Shown here: piece by piece, positions 1 to 11,496 of the stretch | Position numbering within the stretch: the first letter of the stretch is position 1 | Layout: each line of letters opens with the position of its first letter | NCBI GenBank assembly: GCA_002189035.1 | Contig: NEEC01000021.1 | Location: 1,302,001-1,366,000 of the forward strand | Reading direction: 5' to 3' | DNA from: Utricularia gibba | Lineage: Eukaryota; Streptophyta; Magnoliopsida; Lamiales; Lentibulariaceae | DNA length: 64,000 bases | Made by a program: the position numbers and the translations under genes | The notes under the pieces: model-generated | What the model was told of the DNA's origin: nothing | Databases searched by the model: none | Seen by the model: only the letters and a program-made list of their open reading frames with translations

Positions 1-63
1 CTAACCATATGTGTTCCCTCACTTGTGCAAAGTAAATTCTGAACTCAATCGAGAGATACTTAC

Positions 64-1263
64 TTGCTCTTGAAGTCCAATAGCTACTGTTCTTGAACTG
101 CACCTGACCATCAGCACTGCTGATTTGAAGCTAATAACCTTAACATACTTGTTTGAATTCATCGAATAAAACCGAACTGTTTTTGGGGAGTGAAAACTTT
201 TTCCACAAGGTGACTCGGCTGAAACATGCTGAGCATGCCCCGAGCCAGCTTGGTGAAATGGAGTGATCTTATCTTCACCATAGACCCCGGCAATAACAAC
301 CATGGGATGTGCTGATTCATACTTTCCAGTAACAGTGCCGATCCCTGGATACGGAAGCATCTGTAAGAATGTAGCTGGTCCATCACGTAGGGAAACCAAC
401 TCACTCAAAGTAGATGCATCGTCCACATCAAAGATCTGAAAACCGGTCAGATACCCAAGGAGTAGCACATGCCGGAAAGATGTTGGACAAAGCGCCAATT
501 TATCAAATCCAGCCCACAAGACCTGATTAGCACATTAGTTGGGGAACATGAGCGCCAAATCGCTAAGTCTAGATGAAAGCAATCGTCAATACTTGATCAT
601 TGCTTGAATATTGTCTAGTTCATAGATAACAATGTTTACAAGGATATATCAATACTAAAATCCTGCATACACATCAAACAGGAAACTAGTCATAACATGA
701 TGATAGTGGGACTCAACATTGCTAAAGGAAAGATTGAGAACAATGCACTCTACGCTGCATTTCATGCATAAGAAAACAAGATGATGAGAAGGGACAGAAA
801 ATATAACTGATTCAAATTAACTTTTATTATACAAGGTACACTGAAAAAAAGAATTACGTAATTTCTCCAAAGTTAGGATTTTACCTTGGCCTCCATATCC
901 CACTTCCAGAAAGATCAAATTTTTAAATACCCTCATCTCTATATGTATAGTATATCATATAACCCAACACGGCTCAGAGAATTGTGCTCATGAAATATGA
1001 TCAACTCAAAGACATAAAAGAATTCCACGAACAAGTGATTAACCATGTGCACTGCCAGAAAGAAATTAAAAAAATAAGATCAGCAAACAGAAGTACGGAA
1101 CCTGCTCCTTCCGCTCATCTCCATTTGAAATCGAAGCAGCGACAGTTGCGCTAGCCGATCGTACAGCCGTGCCCGCATTCGTGGATATCGTCTTGATACT
1201 AGACGAAATGACCTTCAAAGAACTCGGCAACAGTTTGCCGTTTCTCCCCTTGGCCTTTTTCAT
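64..1263 (-). CDS. ATG18: ATG18-family autophagy protein (BCAS3-type, ATG18f/g/h group), 5' part only
   Basis: This is the first part of a PROPPIN/ATG18 gene that runs off the left edge. Exon 1 is 1102-1263 (start chosen at MKKAKGRN; an in-frame ATG seven codons upstream at 1284 is possible). It carries a basic Lys-rich start and an Ala/Ser-rich stretch (TVRSASATVAAS-like), as in plant ATG18g/h. Exon 2 is 64-522, beginning VLWAGFDKL and containing RHVLLLGYLTGFQIFDVDD and, later, TVRFYS and VRCSSRTVA, the first WD blades. The donor after exon 2 is GTAAGT at 62-63. Family knowledge: PROPPIN proteins bind phosphoinositides on autophagosomal membranes, and the plant f/g/h forms add a C-terminal BCAS3 domain. 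That part would be outside this window. No frame break is seen in the two exons present. Confidence 0.9.
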
Positions 1264-1284
1264 CACGAACAATTCTTCTCTCAC

Positions 1285-2660
1285 CTTTCCCCTCGATTAC
1301 ATCCTCTCTCAGCCCTTCACCACCGCCTCCGACACAAAAAACACTTCCTCATCCACTCCAGCGCCTCCACGCACCGACGCGCGCACCGCTACTCCCCTGA
1401 CCATCGAATAAAAAGATCGTCCAAAAAACAGCAACAATCTCAAGCTTTCCTCAAATCAATTCGAACGAATCGTTAAAGAATTTGGGACTTCGACTTGAAG
1501 CGAAAATGGATATCTGCAGTAACTTGCAACAACGGTCACAAGCATATATCCATCGAAGCTCTGTTTCTTCTCCAAGTTGCGTACGCAGTTAAAAAAAAGA
1601 AATTAATTACAAAAAGGAAATAAAGCGTCAGCGTTTCCGTACACGCCACATAGGTGTGTTTTGGGCCCATTTGGGCCTGATATTCTCGGCCCAATAAACC
1701 GAACCCAACGAGCCTGGAGTGTTCAAATCCGTTCGTGAAGGATTTTGAATAAAAAATAATATTTAAACAATACTACTAAGTTATATTCATATTCTTTCAA
1801 CTAGAAAAAAATATACATTTAAAAAATCATTCGAAATAGATATATCAAAAGATTGAACCTGACGAGCCCTAAAGTCTTCACATTCCTTGGTTAAGGGATT
1901 TGTATATATTCGAATGAAAAATAGTATTAAATAATCTACATTAAGTATGTGTTTGATAATATAGTATAATTAATAATGTATTTGAGTTATTTGTATTTAA
2001 ATAAATATGTATTATATAATTGCGATTAAAGCTGATAGCTTTACTTCTAATTATTCAAAGAATGGAGTTGTAAATTCATAATATTTTAAATTTATGAAAT
2101 CAATTCATATTTGATAAAATAATTTCCTACAAAATTGTTTTTTTGGTTCTATTAATAATTTATTTGGATTTAAAATATTATAGAATGAAGCTTTAGTTTG
2201 GAAGCCTAGAATCTCATCATTTCAATTGTCATCAGTCAATTTGTGCAACTATTGAAAATTAACATAAAGTCAAGTCATTTTTCAAGTACTAAACCTTTGT
2301 TGAACGACTCGTTTTTCACAGTTCAATACGATCATTTCAAAACGAGATTCAAAACGATATATTGTAAGTGGCCAATGCGATCGACTTGAAACAAGTTAAA
2401 AACACAGTATGTTGTGTGGATTGATAATAATTGAAATATTTATATTATAACCAAATAAATACATGTTTCTATATGTCAGAAAAAACAAATATGAAATTAT
2501 AATATTATGCAGATCCGTGTTTCAGGGACACCTGTCCGATCGTGACACGTGAAGCTCGTGAGCAACACCCACTATAGCAAGTGCCCCTGCGAACCCTATC
2601 GTCTTATTTGGATAAGGTGATCTGAGTAAATTGGGGAACTAGGCCTCTGCAAAAAAAAAA
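1285..2660. other. Intergenic region upstream of the ATG18 gene
   Basis: AT-rich DNA with no supported gene. Near 1660-1700 there are several GGCCCA/GGGCCT words on either side of the likely ATG18 promoter, a common plant promoter motif for housekeeping genes. The stretch near 2295-2335 resembles a sequence near 21163-21200 (see findings). A short C-rich patch near 2510-2600 has no recognised coding content. Confidence 0.5.
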
Positions 2661-3842
2661 TTGAGTTAATTGGCTATGTAGGCCTCTGCAAAAAACTTCT
2701 TTGCTAAATGGCCCTATTTGGTATATTTTAGTTAAATGGCCCTATTTTATGTAGGTATTAGGTAAATAGCCCTATTTTTATCATAAATTAAAAAATAAAA
2801 TAATTATTATTTACGAAAAATATAATTAATGTATATATAATTCTATATTAATTAATGTTATGATTTTATATTTTTATTTCTACTCAAATTATATATATTT
2901 AATGATTTAATTTTAAAAATATAACATAAATATCAATATGAATATTTAGTAGTTATATTAAAATGTTTTCATAATAAATTAATATAAAAAAGATATGAAA
3001 GTATTTATACAAAATTATTATAGTAAATTTTTTAACTTAATTTATTTAACCCAAAAATATGTTATGGTACGTCGCCTAATGATATAATTAATACAAAATA
3101 GTATTTCTCAATATTTTTTTAAAAAATTAAATGTGAAAAATCTATTAATCAATATTTTTATCTATTTAGTATAATATTCGATTTTATACCTAATTTATTA
3201 AGTTATTTGACTAATATATTTTCATATTTAGTTTTTTTAAAAAAATTAAAAAAAATTATTATGTATTAATACATTATTAGATGATGTATCAAAACATATT
3301 TTTGGATTAAATAAATTCAATTGAAACATTTGATGCAATAATTTTTTATAAATATTTCCATTCTTTTTGAAATACTAATGAAACTAAGAATACTAAAAAA
3401 ACTAATATTATCATGAAATTACCTAAAATATAAAAAAAATTCATGATAATTATGCAAATTAATCAGTGAATTATAACAACAATCAATATCACAAAAAAGT
3501 TTCATTAGATTATGAAAACATTTTTAGTATAATCACAAAATAGTCATATTGATATATATGTTATATTTTTACAATTAAATAATTAAATATATCTAATTTT
3601 AATAGAAATAAAAATATAAATCGAAATATTAATTATAAAAAATTATATATATACACATGTAATGTATATTTAATATTATTTTATTATTTTTCGTAATAAC
3701 AATTATTTTATTCTTTATTTATGATAAAAGTAGAGCTATTTACCTAATACCTACAAAAAATAGGAATATTTAGCTAATGTCTACCAAATAGGGCCATTTA
3801 GCCAAGAGTTTTTTTGGAGAGGGCTATATAGCCAATTCACCC
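2661..3842. mobile_element. Foldback/MITE-like element with very long terminal inverted repeats
   Basis: The left end (reading AATTGGCTATGTAGGCC and TTTGCTAAATGGCCCTATTT) is repeated in inverted orientation at the right end (complement of positions about 3720-3842). The similarity continues inward for roughly 500 bp per arm, down to words such as AACCCAAAAATATGTTATGG near 3050 and its inverted partner near 3290. The spacer between arms is short. There is no ORF, so it is non-autonomous. The terminal 35 bp or so seems duplicated on the left (near 2625-2660). I could not define a clean target-site duplication, so the class is uncertain. Confidence 0.75.
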
Positions 3843-4050
3843 CAAAAACTGTATATTTTCTGCGAGTTTGCACATGTTTTTTGAGCTGTTCATCTCAAAC
3901 AATCTTGTTATTACATCCTCCAAACAAGCCACACAGGCACAACACAATGCACTCGAAGCAGACGATGCCTTCATTATTACAGCAAGCAGACAAGCACTGA
4001 AGCATGACAGATTGAAGGAGGTGGAGCGCTTCCTTCTTCTTTTGTGTCCC

Positions 4051-4682
4051 TCATTCCTGCAGATGATACGCCTCCACATCTTTCGTCAACTCGATGAAGA
4101 AGTTGATGAGGTAAAAAGGGTGTGGATTGTCGGGTTTCAGCAGCTCGTATTCAACGGACCAGGAGATGTAATCGATGCCGTCCTTCGTCTCCACGTCGAA
4201 TATTACTGTGACGTCTCTGTAGAGCTCCAAGTCATCTCCTTCCAGGATCTTGTACCTGACATGTCGCTTCTCGTCGTCTATCTCTTCCACCACCTGCTTC
4301 GCCCTTTGCTCCTTCCCTCTGATTCATCAAACCAGCATGAAAAAGGACAGATCAGTTGGAAGAAAGAGAAAGCAATTGAAGTTTATTAGAACAACTAATC
4401 AATAGTAATTGGTTAGATTTAATCTGTGTGTTCGTCCGATTCATATAATTCTTAATTTCAAGAGGTTAAATTCTGGGTACCGAGTGTGTACTTCCACTCG
4501 ATGATAGATCCAACTTCGCCGTAGTTCCCCTCATGGAGAAGGCAGGCTTGGCATTTGGAGGGGACTGTGTTGGCCAGATGATGCTGCCTCTTCGACATGA
4601 TGTCGTGGAATATGTCGCCCTCTGCTTTGTAGGCGACTACAGCAGTAAGCTTGTAGGAGATGGCATTCACAGCAGCAGCCAT
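4051..4682 (-). CDS. Major latex protein-like (MLP/Bet v 1 superfamily) protein
   Basis: Two exons, 4481-4682 and 4051-4316, joined phase 1 to give a 155-residue protein, the usual size for the family. The product begins MAAAVNAISYKLTAVVAYKA, a version of the MLP start in which the protein is built from one beta strand, two short helices, a curved sheet and a long C-terminal helix. Later landmarks are IIEWKYTLGKE, VVEEIDDEKRHVRYKILEGD (the hallmark E-x-I-D-x-E...V-x-Y-x-I-x-EGD region) and a C-terminal FFIELTKDVEAYHLQE helix. MLP proteins bind small hydrophobic ligands and are linked to defence, abscisic acid response and fruit or latex development; the ligand cannot be told from sequence. 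The gene lies between two foldback transposons, and no pseudogene sign is seen. Confidence 0.9.
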
Positions 4683-4729
4683 TGGAATCTGAGTGGTGTG
4701 CTGGACGAAAACCGTCGAGGTGCTGCGCA

Positions 4730-4735
4730 TTTATA
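4730..4735 (-). promoter_or_regulatory. Probable TATA box of the MLP gene
   Basis: Reads TATAAA on the minus strand, about 47 bases upstream of the MLP start codon, which would place transcription start near 4700 with a very short leader. Confidence 0.6.
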
Positions 4736-4839
4736 GAGGGAAAAAAAATGGAGTTTCTGGATCCAGAAACCCTTTGGATGGATGGGGGAGGGTGGGTACG
4801 GATACGGGATGACTCGACACCTACTATTTCAACTCGGAT

Positions 4840-5830
4840 GCACAACTTGGTAAAATTACATTAACTGGATTTTGGAAAACTCATTTCCATTTTTAACTAT
4901 TTTTGTCTTTTAGTGAAAATAATGTTTTTAGATAATTATTTTTTTATCTTAAATTTATTAATATCTCTCATAATAACTTATATTTTTACATTTTTATTAA
5001 AATTTATCATACTTATTATTTTATTATTTTATCTCATATACTTTTTTATTTTATTCTTTCTTATCTTATCCGATCCCGATTTTTTTGGATTTTCCCTCTT
5101 TCTTTTTAAAATTGATAATATTATATTTTAACATTATATTATAATATATTATAATTATTAATATATTAATTAACACATGCAACTACTAATTATTAATAAT
5201 TACATAATTACTTGAAAATAATAATGTTGTAATAGCACCTATGTAAAGAATAATTTATTAATTATTATTTTTTTTGGAAAATAAGATAATAAATGGAGTT
5301 TCAAATTTTAAAATTTATTATATAATATTAAAACTCATGTAATCATATTTACAATAGAATATATAAAACATTATATTATCAAAACCAAATAATTTTGAAC
5401 GCAACCAATATTAGGGTAAACAAATTATTAGAACTTCTAATAGTCAATAATAGAATCCACAAAGTAAACTCTTCAATATAATATAAACTTCAAGATCAAT
5501 TTTCAACAAACAAATGTTAAATTAGCATGCATAATAACAGATCTCAATTAAAAAAACACTGCCCTAATTCTATGAAGGAAGCGCGGCCGAGAGGGATTGG
5601 GTAAGGTAATAAAGAATAAAATAAAAGAAATATCTGAGATAAAATAATAAAATAATGAGTATGGTAATTTTTGGTAAAAATATAAAAATATGGATTATTA
5701 TGAGAGATATTAATAAATTTGAGATAGAAAAAGAATTAATTAAAAATATTATTTGTACTAAAAGACAAAAATAGTTATAAGTAGGAATGAATTACACAAA
5801 ACACAGTTAATTATGGAATTTTTTCTGCAT
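4840..5830. mobile_element. Mutator-like non-autonomous foldback element with 9-bp target duplication
   Basis: Two arms of about 200 bp or more form an imperfect inverted repeat: the left arm around 4856-5080 (words such as AACTATTTTTGTCTTTTAGT and TATTAATATCTCTCATAATA) recurs as complement around 5590-5815. The nine bases AACTCGGAT occur in direct orientation immediately outside both ends, at 4831-4839 and 5831-5839. A 9-bp duplication with long inverted repeats is typical of Mutator-like (MULE) elements. The inside is AT-rich except for a small GC-rich patch near 5580. No transposase ORF is present. The class assignment is inference from end structure. Confidence 0.75.
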
Positions 5831-5839
5831 AACTCGGAT

Positions 5840-6455
5840 TGATTTTTTAATAAAAAAAACATATAAATATGATATAAAAATAAAATTTGAAATAAATGCA
5901 ACATAAAATTAATGAACATGAAATACTAAAAGAAAATGATATAATGGTATCAAAGTCAAATAAAACAAATAATAAGAATGATTTGATAATTTTATGTATT
6001 ATTCGACCTGTTTTTTTTTTCTGAATATGAGTTATTGATGGATTGAAAACTTAGCTAGATAATAGCGACAGCTCCAATCAATCAATATTATGTGTATAGT
6101 GAGGTATGTTATGATAGGATACCAATCTATCATATTAGTAAGATTTTGTTTGATTTTACACTTAATTTTGACATTGGATATCAATTTGTTAAAAAAAACT
6201 ATGTTTTGGGGTAATATGCACGTCACGTTATAAAAATAAAAGTGAGATGCTTAGTATTTTATTATAGATAATAATACCCCAAATTAATTGTCAAATTATC
6301 TTCGATTTTGTCATCAATTTAGGGTTTTGAAAGAGAATGGGGAAGTTATTTTCTAAAATAGTTACTATTTTCATTAATTATACAATTTTATACACAATAT
6401 TAAAACAAGAAATGGCTACTCAGCCCCACGTCACAAACCAGATAACATGGGAATC
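5840..6455. other. AT-rich intergenic spacer
   Basis: No supported gene. Long A/T runs, no recognisable repeat structure beyond simple sequence. Confidence 0.5.
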
Positions 6456-6821
6456 TCAGAGGGACGAGTGCCTGAGCATGGCCTTCCTTCTTCTCTCAAT
6501 ATACGCATCAGACTTCTCGTTAATGTTCGACGGCACCCGCAGCCGCAGCCGAGGATTGCCGGGGTTCTTCTCCGGCGAGGGGAGCTCGATTTTAATCCCG
6601 ATGGCATCCTCTTCCCTCCTCGCAGGGTTTCCCTTCTTCCCGATGCGCTTCAGGCTCGATCCCTGCGTGTGCTTGAAATCGACAGAAACTTGGGAATCCA
6701 CGGCGGAATCGGAGCCGTGGATGGGGACGTCGATCGGCTGGGACGGCATCTTCATGCTTAAAAAGATCTTCCTGAGCATCTTGGAGAGGAGATGAGGACT
6801 GGGTGGAGGATGGCCGCCCAT
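6456..6821 (-). CDS. Small uncharacterised plant protein, possibly DUF761-like at its C-terminus
   Basis: An intronless 121-codon frame in a GC-rich island inside AT-rich DNA. It starts MGGHPPPSPHLLSKMLRKIF and ends with a segment reading NINEKSDAYIERRRKAM. That ending resembles the short C-terminal helix of DUF761/cotton-fibre proteins (acidic or Asn start, then A-x-x-FI-x-R-x-x-x-x-M), but the match is weak and Tyr replaces Phe. The middle is Lys/Arg-rich with no membrane segment. A longer overlapping frame on the same strand (6592-7014) lacks family features and looks like a shadow. Function unknown; the reality of the gene rests on composition and the C-terminal motif. Confidence 0.5.
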   Translation of the reverse strand: MGGHPPPSPHLLSKMLRKIFLSMKMPSQPIDVPIHGSDSAVDSQVSVDFKHTQGSSLKRIGKKGNPARREEDAIGIKIELPSPEKNPGNPRLRLRVPSNINEKSDAYIERRRKAMLRHSSL

Positions 6822-7679
6822 TTTGTAGGCAGGCTTCCCGTGTTGGATTCCATGGAAAGGAAAACTTCAAAGATTCTTTCCTTTGATTGAGGGCAACAAA
6901 AAGGGGCATCTTGGTGCCTGCTTTTCGTATGTTCAGATGGAGTTTACTGGTTCTCCATGGAAAAGATAGAGCTGACCTGGTAATTGATAGATATTCCATT
7001 TTTATTCTCCTCACGTGTTTCTTAATATGGCCAACCTTCTATATTTAATGCAAAAAAACCTAAACAATGGAAGGTTGTGTTTTGTATAAGTTATTATTTA
7101 AGAAAGTATTCATTATAATACATATGGCATAACGTTTTGTAATTAAATTTATATATAAATTATTGAAATACTCATGTTAACAATAATATTTTTTTAAATA
7201 AATAGAACATGTTCTATAATTTGAAGTTATACTTTACATTATTTATAATATAATTAATTTTAATATTATGTGAATATAATCAATTTTTGTTGAGTTTAGC
7301 CAACAAAAATTAAAACAATGTATTACACAAACACTATTTACAATTACAAACAAATTTAATCGGATCAAAGACTAGTTTTAATTTAGAATGAGTATAAAAA
7401 TAATACTACATTATAAAATGAATGTGAAATAATTAAATATATAATATATTACATATCATCGATAATCGATTAAGTATAATCTTATTTAATGTGATTTCTG
7501 TTTTTTTTTTTTTTGCATATTTAGATTTCATGTTTGCTCATCCAATTTATTGAATCTTTAGTTTTAACATGTTATTTTTATTGTATTATGATATATTGTG
7601 AGAATTAAAGCTAAATAAAAGTAATGATTAGTTTATTTGACAAAGAAATAGAGAGTTTCATAACATATTTCACCAGCGC
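6822..7679. other. Intergenic spacer
   Basis: AT-rich, no supported gene. It contains a T-run near 7500-7514. From about 7680 the sequence becomes part of the MATH-BTB duplication unit. Confidence 0.45.
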
Positions 7680-7866
7680 GGGCGACGTTTCGTGTTCCGT
7701 ACATGGGCATGGAGCGCATCGAGGTTGTAATAATATTATCAACCTCGTTTGCGAGGTGTGCAGCTCTGTCGAAATGCATTGATGCATCTGACCTTTCGAG
7801 TTCCGATGGTGTGAGTCTACATAGTACCCTGAAGCTGCATCGTGATTCATACTGAGAGTTGCTGCG

Positions 7867-9473
7867 ATGGTAGACTCCGTGGGCAAGGAGCCATCTTGGC
7901 CAGGCGCATCGTCTTCTTTATGGTCAATGAATAAGGTTGTCGGATCCCACGTTTTTACGGTCAGGAATTTCTCCTTGGCCAGAGGAATCGGTGCTGGGGA
8001 ATGCATATGCTCCGATGAGATTCGTGTTGGTGGCTGCACGTGGAAGATTGAACTCTATCCTGATTCTCGAATTACACACCCTGCTGATAGTGTCTCAGTT
8101 TATCTCAGATTTGTCGCAGGGGAGATCGGCACAAGGGCAACTTGTAGGATGATTTTTTCAGATCAAAGAGGAGAGAAAGACCACCTGGTTATAGAGTGGG
8201 AGATACCTTTTAAATTTGGTTACTTAGTCACTTAGTTGTGAGAGCATCTGTTTCCACGCAATTCTACGTGACACTTCCATTTTGTTTATTAAATTTTCGG
8301 AAATCATTGTGTAGATGTAGTTTTGTTTCCAGATTTCCATTGAATATAATTTTCATTTTCATTATGAAAATCCATTAAAATGAACATAGAAAAGATGACA
8401 TCTCAAATTTCCAGAAATAATTTATATTATGTAAATAATTGTAAATAAAATAGAAATTTAGTAACTAAATTTCCGGAAACATATTAAATCTGACATTACA
8501 CTCCAAATTTCCGGAAATGTTGTGAGTCTCTTCTGCTCATCCCCTGGTCACATTTTTTGAACTTTTCTTTTGATCTAATTCATAATATGTAGTTATAAAC
8601 GCAAATATTGTTGATCGTAGTCCATGTTCCAAATAATTTAAATGGGATGATGTGTCGACTGGATCCTTCTTCAAAGGCGACTGTTTCCAGATCCGTTGCA
8701 CAGTCACTGTGTTGAAGCCGGCAAAGATACTGAACCCCATTGCGTTACCTCCTCCGGTTATAAATCTTCATCTACAGAATCTACTGGAAACTGGGATTGC
8801 AGGAGATGTAACCTTTCATGTTGCCGGAGAACTGCTCTCAGCTCACAAGGTGATTCTCGCTGCTCGCTCCCCGTTTTCAAACAACAGTTCTTCGGATCAC
8901 TGAAAGCCGGAGCCGGCAGCGTCGGCCCCATCAAGATTCAAGAAACGGATCCGCATGTCTTTAAGGTTCGACAGGAGATGCAAACTTTACACCAGTCATT
9001 GTCCTCATAGATTTCCTGTTCTTCACATTTTCATTCTCGCAGGCTGTGCTTCATTTCATATATAGCGACGCCTTACCCTCCTCGGATCCGCGCAAACCGG
9101 CCGAAATGCACAGAGATCTACTCGCCGTTGCGGATCGATACGATATCTAACCTCTGAAATCACTCTGTGCGGCGCATCTCAGCGAGAGCGTCTCAGCCGA
9201 CACAGTTACTTCGACATGGGCACTTGCAGAGCGGCACCATTGTGCTTCTCTGAAGTCATACTGCACAGAATAGGTCGCTGCACTTCAAAATCTTCAAGGT
9301 ATAACGGTACCCATAAACGTTTTTCTGGTTTTCAATCAACACCTTGAATTCTTTCTCCTTTGCAGATGTGGTGAAGTCCAGTGATTTCAAGGAGATTCAC
9401 GCAAGCGAACCATCAGTGTGCGTCGATTTTCTTGTCTCGGTCATCTGCTTCGAAAGGAACTCCTCTACTAATT
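7867..9473 (+). pseudogene. MATH-BTB (BPM-type) pseudogene, copy A
   Basis: Exon 1 (7867 to about 8235) encodes a partial MATH domain including VVGSHVFTVRNFSLARG and CTWKIELYP. Exon 2 (from about 8626) encodes the BTB start, including NLLETGIAGDVTF and AHKVILAARSP. Exon 3 begins near 9043 and exon 4 near 9366. The copy is dead: there is a frameshift after AHKVILAARSP, an in-frame TAA within the BACK region where copy B has a Glu codon, an in-frame TAG where copy B has Tyr, and an insertion-like disruption at the start of exon 2. The substitution stops cannot be explained by homopolymer error, so I consider this a true pseudogene. Intact relatives act as substrate adaptors for CUL3 ubiquitin ligases. 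Confidence 0.85.
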
Positions 9474-9968
9474 AGAGAACTGCCGAGTTGGAGACTTCTT
9501 TGAAGTATGAAATACAGTAAAATAAATGAATGCTATAATTTTTTTTCTTCAAAATTTTGTTTTTGTGAATCCCTTATTAATTATCTGAGAAAAATGATTA
9601 TTTTAACTAAAATTTTTTGATTAATTGTATGATAGAGAATGGACAGATGGTAAAATGTCACGTTCTACGCCCATTATTCATTTTGAAAACTATAAAATAT
9701 ATTTGATCTTAAATCATATAATTAGAATCTTAATTTAATTACCAATCACCATTAAGATTTAAAATTTTAAAATTAGGTTTGAAGGATTTTGATTTTGTAT
9801 GGGGTATTTTGTAAATAAAATTTAAAACTTTTAAACAGAGAAATAGAGCTTGATGACTTATTGAATGGGGTGTATTATAAATTTGGGCATTCTCTTAGCA
9901 TTTCACGAGAAAAGAAATCATTTATACTATACGTCTGGCCACTTTTGTAATATTTAGACAGAGTGGTC
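9474..9968. other. Spacer between the two MATH-BTB copies
   Basis: AT-rich, no gene seen. Confidence 0.5.
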
Positions 9969-10158
9969 GACTTTTCGAATTCCGTACACTGGAATGTAGG
10001 GCATCGAGATTGCAGTAATATTATCAGCCTCGTTTGCGAGGTGTGCATCCATCTCTGCCAACTATCACCGCATTGATGTATCCGACCTTTCGAGTTCCGA
10101 TGGTGTGCGTCTACATAGTACCGTTAAGCTGCATGGGGATTCATACTGCGCTGCTGTG

Positions 10159-11496
10159 ATGGTAGACTGTGTGGGCAAGGAGCCATCTCGGCCAGGCGCA
10201 TCGTCTTCCGTATGGTCATTGAATAAGGTGGTCGGATCCCACGTTTTTACGGTCAGGAATTTCTCCTTGGCCAGAGGAATCGGTGTTGGGAAGTCCATAT
10301 CTTCCGATGAGTTTGCTGTTGGTGGCTGCACGTGGAAGATTCAACTCTATCCTGACGGCGATGCTACAGACCGCTGATTATATCTCAGTTTATCTCAGGT
10401 TTGTCGCAGGGGAGATCGGCACAAGGGCAACTTTTGAGATGATTTTTTCGGATCAAAGAGGAGAGAAAGAGCACCTGGTTCCGAAGGAAAAGGATCCTTT
10501 CGAATTTAAACACTTAACCATTGGACGGTGTCTCTAATGCTCCTTGCACAGTCGCATTTTTAAAATTTTTATAGAGTTTCTTTTGATCTACTTGAGAAGG
10601 TGTTGATGTTATACTGTTGATCATAGGGATGGCCCAAATGCTTTCAATGGGATGATGAATCCTTCCTGAAAGGCGACTGTTTCCAGATCTGCTGCACAGT
10701 CACCGTCTTGAAGCCGGAAAAGATACCCAAGCCAATTGCGTTACCTCCTTCTGATATCAATCTTCATGTACAAAATCTGCTGGAAACTGGGATTGGAGGA
10801 GATGTAACTTTTGATGTTGACGGAGAATTGCTTTCAGCTCACAAGCTGATTCTCGCTGCTCGCTCCCCGGTTTTCAAACAACAGTTTTTCGGATCACTCA
10901 AAGACGGAGCCGACAGCGTTGGCCCCATCAAAATTCAAGAAACGGAAGCGCAGGTTTTCAAGGTTGGGAAAAAGATGCAAACTTTAACAGTCATTCTCCT
11001 CACAGGTTTCATATTCTTTTGGTCCTCGCAGGCTCTGCTTCATTACATATATTGCGATGACTTACCCCACTCCGACACCTCCTGGACTCACACTCCGACC
11101 GACATGCATCGACGCCTACTCTGCGTGGCGGATCGATACGATATCGAGCGTTTGAAATCACTCTGTGCAGCGCATCTTAGCGAGAACGTCTCAGTCGACA
11201 CAGTTACTTCGACTTTTGCACTTGCAGAGCGACACCATTGTCCTTCGTTGAAGTCATACTGCATTGAATACGTTGCTGCGCTTCAAAATCTCCAAGGCAA
11301 ACCCCTGTTCTTAAAAGGTTTTCAGGTTTCGGCGTTTTCAATCAACATGCAAAATTCTTCCTACTTTGCAGATGTGGCGAATTCAAGTGATTTCAAGGAG
11401 ATTGAAGCAAGTGAACCTTCGGTGTGCTTCGGTTTTGTTATGTCGGTCTTCTCCTTCGAAAGGAACACCTCTGCTAAATCCAATGCCTTCAAATAA
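10159..11496 (+). CDS. MATH-BTB (BPM-type) protein, copy B, with apparent frame breaks
   Basis: Exons about 10159-10527 (MATH), 10627-10962 and 11032-11296 (BTB/BACK), 11372-11496 (C-terminus). Landmarks: GSHVFTVRNFSLARG, DVTFDVDGELLSAHKLILAA, VADRYDIERLKSLC. Intact family members bind substrates with MATH and CUL3 with BTB. As written the frame breaks twice: two bases are missing versus copy A near 10368 (a CC run where CCCC would fit) and one base at the exon 2 acceptor (GGG where GGGG would fit). With those restored the frame runs for about 365 codons with correct intron phases. There are no substitution stops, unlike copy A. The third intron has a GC donor in place of the GT of copy A. 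It is either a living gene with consensus errors or a recently broken copy; the sequence alone does not decide. Confidence 0.6.

Noticed and set aside
6592-7014. 140-codon minus-strand ORF overlapping the small gene at 6456-6821
   Set aside because: Lacks family features and begins in AT-rich DNA. The shifted frame next to it has the plausible start and C-terminal motif.
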